A DNA stretch of 56,113 nt from the NCBI GenBank assembly GCA_910586555.1, contig CAJUJY010000017.1, positions 1-56,113 on the forward strand, written 5' to 3'. This document shows, one piece after another, positions 52,901 through 56,113 of this stretch. The DNA comes from an uncultured Lachnospiraceae bacterium (lineage in GTDB: Bacteria; Bacillota; Clostridia; Lachnospirales; Lachnospiraceae). How positions within the stretch are numbered: the stretch's first letter is position 1; each line of letters begins with the position of its first letter. Position numbers and translations under genes: made by a program. The notes beneath the pieces were generated by a model, which saw only the letters and a program-made list of their open reading frames with translations, did not search any database and was not told the DNA's origin.

Positions 52901-53284
52901 CTTATCCTCTGCGGCTATCTGCTGGCTTCCTTTTACATTATTGTTATTACTGTAAATACCTGCATCATCTGGCACTTTTGTGCTTGCAAGTGCCCTGCTG
53001 TCCTGGTTATAAGTATTTCCAACCTCTTTCAGTACAATATTGTCTTTCGATACGTCCATGATCTGAAACTTTCTTATTTCGCCTTCCGTGGCTTTACGTA
53101 CTGCGGAATGAGGCACTGCAACCTCTACTCCGTTAAAGCTGATGGAAATCTTATCTGATACCTTTGATATCACTCCTTCAACAACCTGGCCTTTGCTGCC
53201 TATTGACAAAAAAGGGCTTTTGCCTGGCATAACGCCTGTTCTTGCCACCTGGCCTGGCTGGTGCATAATATCCTTAACATTCAT
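49958..53284 (-). CDS. Very large FliK-like flagellar protein
   Basis: An 1108-residue soluble protein. The N-terminal 80 residues form a small beta domain (FLSIGSKGQVVEGVISKVSD, then VEVAVPHSAVRK). Residues 80-900 are almost all helical with repeated-looking stretches (IAQILRDADIPATLENI, KWLLANDLPVTIDNLRTL, ADIYLSNMQIPVTVASL). Residues about 990-1080 resemble the Flg_hook/FliK C-terminal domain (ISAEFKISDGTVKGLVTC, ELKNGLADAGFEVKNISL). I believe it matches the DUF6240 group. No signal peptide. The ATG at 53284 follows GGTGAGAAG. It is immediately upstream of flagellin. Confidence 0.72.
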   Translation of the reverse strand: MNVKDIMHQPGQVARTGVMPGKSPFLSIGSKGQVVEGVISKVSDKISISFNGVEVAVPHSAVRKATEGEIRKFQIMDVSKDNIVLKEVGNTYNQDSRALASTKVPDDAGIYSNNNNVKGSQQIAAEDKEAIKNIAILTGEDYASIEKEEGSIENCDEESLERAAQKVKEQKEWKAFYQESNKELCRQLKEGLENIQKQGFLDQKSESQIAQILRDADIPATLENISRVVSALNMSQTARLMSDNAKSYIISKGMSPTIENIYHGQYSGSDAYDLSVYDEEAWEQLKGQIFDIIDIAGLNKQTAADDAKWLLANDLPVTIDNLRTLDVLRGIKDNMTLDVALVQIVQAMAAGNKAEQALLDTSQFIIARDIIKGFNSVNDGDIITAIKIMADNGMQELNFALLKQAGMQNEDNGNNNTAVIPENIIDGMSEQEIQAVIAKKNIAEICLKMTIQSVGIMAGKGINIETAPLENIVKELRDIENAYYMSRFGITADMADKELGLMQEALQKTSDIANAPASVIGMGIRQMNLISFNELHAAAVSETANKNQFMEIYEKVATEPDKNFGDSIEKAFQKSVPGILQSLGLEDTKANERAVRILGYNSMEITEDNINAVKDYDASLNRIIDNMKPSVVLDIIRKGSNPLNKSIEELDRELKVIAGEKGVTPEEKYSRYLWQLERSNAITEQERDGYIGVYRLLNNIEKTDGAAIGAVIQSKREMTLGNLLSAVRGINGKGIDVEIDNNYGRLEELVYHTKPVTMQIDSGFNPDNRDSGQDNGSRYYQGLVSEAIDSITPDSVNEISDGDMEKILDTSLEKFAEEMKARSPENKLMREYYDKQAEEVRDMMQNRAEADIYLSNMQIPVTVASLGAAIQMIKEGYSPVKDCYGRRNILGEKEKKEFEETADNMAEALGSEESIEAECEKTRKYMEEILSRSYCEPGITSDELMKLKALGRGIQLHGMMAGRRSYDIPVIAGGTVTNMNVTILSGQEDKGKVKIYAENTDGEPGLHLNISAEFKISDGTVKGLVTCNSRECYEAFKERSMELKNGLADAGFEVKNISLSLGRANSSIPGEKTDLGSNASTASLYKAAKIATCYISEIIKNIEKGINN

Positions 53285-53349
53285 AGACTTCTCACCATAT
53301 ATGTACCTTTCTAATTTATATATGCCTACAACCAACTATATCTATTTAA

Positions 53350-53515
53350 TTGTTTCAATCCACTTGCGGCAGTTAGGAGCAAGACAATAATGTGAATTGC
53401 CTCATGGCAGCAGGGGATACCGCTTCCGCTCCGCCCACTGCTGCTGTTATAATTGTTCTTGGCAATTCCTCCCCTGGCTAAGAGGGAGGGGAATCCTTGC
53501 TGTTAATTATTAAAT
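53350..53515. repeat. Palindrome-rich intergenic element
   Basis: Several GC-rich hairpins are packed here: GAATTGCC/GGCAATTC (53394-53401 and 53461-53468), GCAGCAGGGG/CCCACTGCTGC inside it, and ATTCCTCCCCT/AGGGGAAT behind it. GTTTCAATCCAC at 53352-53363 resembles part of a CRISPR repeat but occurs once only. The region is an orphan element, probably a transposon end or small non-coding RNA. No second copy is in the window. Confidence 0.5.
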
Positions 53516-53574
53516 CGGCATATTAGTAAAATATCTTTAATAGTACATAAAAAAGGGCTGTAAAACCCCTAAAG

Positions 53575-53612
53575 AAAAAACCGCCAAAACCATAAGATTT
53601 AAGCGGTTTTTA
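53575..53612 (-). terminator. Terminator of thrS
   Basis: AAAAACCGC (53576-53584) pairs with GCGGTTTTT (53603-53611). On the minus strand it is followed by T residues, about 100 bases past the thrS stop. Confidence 0.8.
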
Positions 53613-53706
53613 GTATAATATACACATAACCAGTATAACTAATGGTAATTATATTCCACATGTATTCCAGGAATATATGCTGTCCTGCATTACTTATAAT
53701 CCAGTA

Positions 53707-55698
53707 TTAATTCTGTCCTTCTTCTTGTACTTCCTCTTTACGTATTTCTTTTGTCCTTATTTCTTTACATATGCTGTCTATAAATTCCTGCAAATCCTTC
53801 TGTCCTTCATCTCCTGCAAAACGGCTTCTTACAGATACTTTCCCTGCTTCCTCTTCCTTTGCACCAACCACAAGCATATATGGAAGCTTATCAAGCCTGG
53901 CTTCACGTATTTTATAACCAATCTTTTCAGAACGGTGGTCTGCTGTTGCGTCTATGCCATTTTTCTTAAGTTCTGCAAGAACTTTTTCTGCATAATCTTT
54001 AAATTTCTCTGATATAGGAAGTACACGTACCTGTTCAGGGCAGAGCCATGTAGGAAACTTTCCTGCATATTTTTCAATAAGCCATGCAAGTGTACGTTCA
54101 TAACAGCCCATTGATGTCCTGTGTATAATATAAGGACGTTTCTTATCACCATTTTCATCTATATAATACATATCAAAACGTTCCGACAGGAACATATCAA
54201 GCTGTACTGTAATCATTGTGTCTTCTTTGCCATATACATTCTTTGCCTGGATATCAAGTTTGGGCCCGTAAAATGCAGCTTCCCCTGCTTCTTCTGTATA
54301 TTCAAGCCCTATATCATCAAGAATTTCACGCATTGCACCTTCTACCTTGTCCCATTCCTCTGCTGTCCCAAGATATTTATCTGTATTCTCAGGATCCCAT
54401 TTAGACATACGGTAAGTTACATCTTCCTCAAGTCCAAGGGTTTTAAGGCAGTATCTTGCAAGCTCAACACAGCCCTTAAATTCATCTGCAATCTGTTCTG
54501 GTGTACACACAAGATGCCCCTCTGAAATAGTAAACTGGCGTACACGCGTAAGCCCGTGCATTTCCCCCGAATCTTCATTACGGAAAAGTGTTGATGTTTC
54601 ACCCATTCTATATGGAAGGTCACGGTATGATTTTTGCCTTGCTTTGTACACATAATACTGGAATGGGCATGTCATTGGACGCAGTGCAAATATATCATTT
54701 CCTGAAATACTGTTTCCTTCTTCATCTTCATCATCTTCACCAAGAATAAACATTCCCTCTTTATAATGCCCCCAGTGGTCTGAAATCTTATATAAGTCAG
54801 ACTTTGCCATAAGTGGTGTCCTGGTTCTTACATATCCCCATTCATTATCCTCAAGGTCTTCAATCCAGCGCTGGAGTTTCTGTATTATCTTAGTACCTTT
54901 TGGCATAAGGAGCGGAAGCCCCTGTCCTATAACATCTACTGTTGTAAATAAATCCATGTCACGTCCAAGTTTATTATGGTCACGGTTTTTAATATCTTCA
55001 AGATATTCAAGATAATCCTTAAGATCCTGCTTTTTATCAAAGGCCGTCCCATAAATCCGTGTAAGCATCTTATTATGCTCATCACCCCTCCAGTATGCGC
55101 CAGAAGAAGAAATAAGTTTAAATGCCTTAACCTGCTTTGTACTCATAAGGTGTGGCCCTGCACAAAACTCTATAAAATCCCCCTGCTTATAAAATGTAAG
55201 TGTATCTGTATCCGGGTGTTCTTTAATCATTTCAACTTTATAAGGTTCTTCCCTTTCTGTCATAAGCTTTATGGCTTCCTCTTTAGACAATGTATACCTT
55301 TCCAGCTTATCTCCTTTTTTAATGATTTTCTTCATTTCATCTTCAATATTATCAAGTTCTTCCCTTGAAATACTTGGCATGTCAAAATCATAATAGAAAC
55401 CATTATCTATTGCAGGCCCTATTGTAAGCTTTGCACCAGGATAAAGGTTTTGCACAGCCTCTGCCATAATATGTGCACATGTATGGCGGTATGCCTTTTT
55501 ACCGCCTTCACTGTCAAATGTAAGAATATTTAATTCACAATCCTTGTCAACTATAGTGCGCAAATCAACAACCTGCCCGTCAAGTTCAGCCGCACATGCC
55601 ATCCTTGCAAGCCCTTCACTAATATCTGCTGCAATATCTATCACAGGCATTGCAGAATCATACTCCTTAAATGAACCATCTTTTAAAGTTACTTTCAT
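53707..55698 (-). CDS. thrS: Threonyl-tRNA synthetase
   Basis: A 663-residue class II synthetase. Residues 1-60 are the TGS domain. The editing domain shows YRHTCAHIMAEAVQNLYPG (HxxxH near 71). The catalytic core starts near 270, with LRPMTCPFQYYVY carrying a zinc Cys, RVRQFTISEGHLVCT, and motif 3 HRTSMGCYERTLAWLIE. The anticodon-binding domain follows near 555. GGGGGTAAAT precedes the ATG. Expression is controlled by the T-box leader upstream. Because the editing domain is intact it should proofread serine. Confidence 0.96.
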   Translation of the reverse strand: MKVTLKDGSFKEYDSAMPVIDIAADISEGLARMACAAELDGQVVDLRTIVDKDCELNILTFDSEGGKKAYRHTCAHIMAEAVQNLYPGAKLTIGPAIDNGFYYDFDMPSISREELDNIEDEMKKIIKKGDKLERYTLSKEEAIKLMTEREEPYKVEMIKEHPDTDTLTFYKQGDFIEFCAGPHLMSTKQVKAFKLISSSGAYWRGDEHNKMLTRIYGTAFDKKQDLKDYLEYLEDIKNRDHNKLGRDMDLFTTVDVIGQGLPLLMPKGTKIIQKLQRWIEDLEDNEWGYVRTRTPLMAKSDLYKISDHWGHYKEGMFILGEDDEDEEGNSISGNDIFALRPMTCPFQYYVYKARQKSYRDLPYRMGETSTLFRNEDSGEMHGLTRVRQFTISEGHLVCTPEQIADEFKGCVELARYCLKTLGLEEDVTYRMSKWDPENTDKYLGTAEEWDKVEGAMREILDDIGLEYTEEAGEAAFYGPKLDIQAKNVYGKEDTMITVQLDMFLSERFDMYYIDENGDKKRPYIIHRTSMGCYERTLAWLIEKYAGKFPTWLCPEQVRVLPISEKFKDYAEKVLAELKKNGIDATADHRSEKIGYKIREARLDKLPYMLVVGAKEEEAGKVSVRSRFAGDEGQKDLQEFIDSICKEIRTKEIRKEEVQEEGQN

Positions 55699-55754
55699 AT
55701 TTACCCCCTGCCTTTCTTAAATTTAGTATACTTTCCCCAAAATGGAAAAGTAAT

Positions 55755-55990
55755 AAAAAAAGCCCCCTCTGGCAAAATGCCGGAAGGGACGTTACATACA
55801 AGTACCGCGGTTCCACCCTGGTTCAACAGAATAAAATCCTGTTGCTGCTTATAATAACTATAACGGAGTTACCGGGCCGGATTGGGGCCACTCCAAGGTA
55901 GTCTTGGGCTGTAGTACAATAAGATGTTTCCAGCTTCCCATCTCTCTCTATAATTGCAGCCATACAGCTTACTCTTCTTATCAACATGTT
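55755..55990 (-). promoter_or_regulatory. T-box riboswitch controlling thrS
   Basis: On the minus strand a Stem I region (AGAGAGAGATGGGAAGCTGG) is followed by ACTACC; its ACC at 55897-55899 is a threonine codon and the likely specifier. The antiterminator T-box TGGAACCGCGGT lies at 55804-55815. The competing terminator (55755-55790, a GCCCCCTCTGGCA/TGCCGGAAGGGA stem with a T run) follows. Uncharged tRNA-Thr would bind and permit thrS transcription. Confidence 0.92.
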
Positions 55991-56013
55991 GTGTATTATT
56001 AATTTATTGATGT

Positions 56014-56042
56014 ATTTTATATTATAAAAAAGGATTTGTCAA
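56014..56042 (-). promoter_or_regulatory. Promoter of the T-box/thrS unit
   Basis: On the minus strand TTGACA (56037-56042) and TAAAAT (56014-56019) lie 17 bases apart, about 20 bases upstream of the T-box leader. Confidence 0.78.
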
Positions 56043-56113
56043 GATGGAATAACGGCCGTGCACGGAAATCAATTTTCAAAAAGTTAAAGATAAGATATAA
56101 TGAAGGCATGGAT

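Noticed and set aside
53352..53384. Possible CRISPR repeat
   Set aside because: The CRISPR-like sequence occurs once, with no second copy, no spacers and no cas genes.

Overview
The window is AT-rich DNA from a motile, spore-forming, low-GC Gram-positive anaerobe, most likely a Lachnospiraceae-type Clostridium relative. The evidence is a CotJ spore-coat pair, a flagellin/FliS pair, strong GGAGG ribosome sites before most genes, a T-box in front of thrS, a YtrA-type GntR regulator and a siroheme-type hem operon. No rRNA, tRNA or CRISPR array was found.

Layout. 0.2-3.5 kb (+): two small ABC exporters around a GntR repressor, behind a promoter covered by a perfect 50-bp palindrome. 3.6-8.5 kb: DUF1292 protein, spore coat genes (a cotJA-cotJB fusion and cotJC), a membrane DUF305 protein, a DHH phosphoesterase, and an SPFH protein preceded by an overlapping 55-aa membrane protein. 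8.8-12.2 kb (-): a compact peptide-modification cluster with a radical SAM/SPASM maturase, an ABC exporter and a 55-aa Cys-rich peptide that starts at TTG and carries repeated NG(A/T)GCGCGC modules. Behind it lie a truncated LuxR regulator and a degenerate transposase-nuclease fragment. 12.9-17.3 kb: DMT transporter, lipase-like hydrolase, Uma2 nuclease, DUF2087 protein, GH27 alpha-galactosidase. 17.4-23.8 kb: three tandem secreted leucine-rich-repeat paralogues and a small protein, divergent from a phage-type XRE repressor with spaced operator-like repeats. 25.3-34.2 kb (-): Rrf2 regulator, E1-like enzyme, hemA, precorrin-2 dehydrogenase, hemC, cobA-hemD fusion, a methyltransferase, hemB and hemL. 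Together these take glutamyl-tRNA to uroporphyrinogen III and on towards siroheme or cobalamin. 34.2-37.4 kb: MATE pump, murI, a DRE-TIM aldolase. 37.4-37.9 kb: a probable 6S RNA unit with promoter and terminator, next to a multi-hairpin repeat. 37.9-41.2 kb: a two-component system and a secreted Ig-like protein. 41.2-47.2 kb: rfbD, rfbC, a MerR-like protein, a membrane protein, rhomboid protease, flavodoxin-SCP2 fusion and HIT protein. 47.2-48.1 kb: a repeat-rich intergenic region with an unassigned rod-like RNA candidate. 48.1-53.3 kb (-): a very large FliK-like protein, flagellin and FliS. 53.7-56.1 kb (-): thrS with its T-box and promoter.

The points most worth following are the Cys-rich peptide cluster, the paired multi-hairpin elements with a compensatory base change, the unassigned rod-like RNA inside a broken inverted repeat, the LRR/XRE locus, and in-frame minisatellites inside two enzymes (the sensor kinase N-terminus and the CobA-HemD linker). 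All family names rest on reading motifs by eye; no database search was run.
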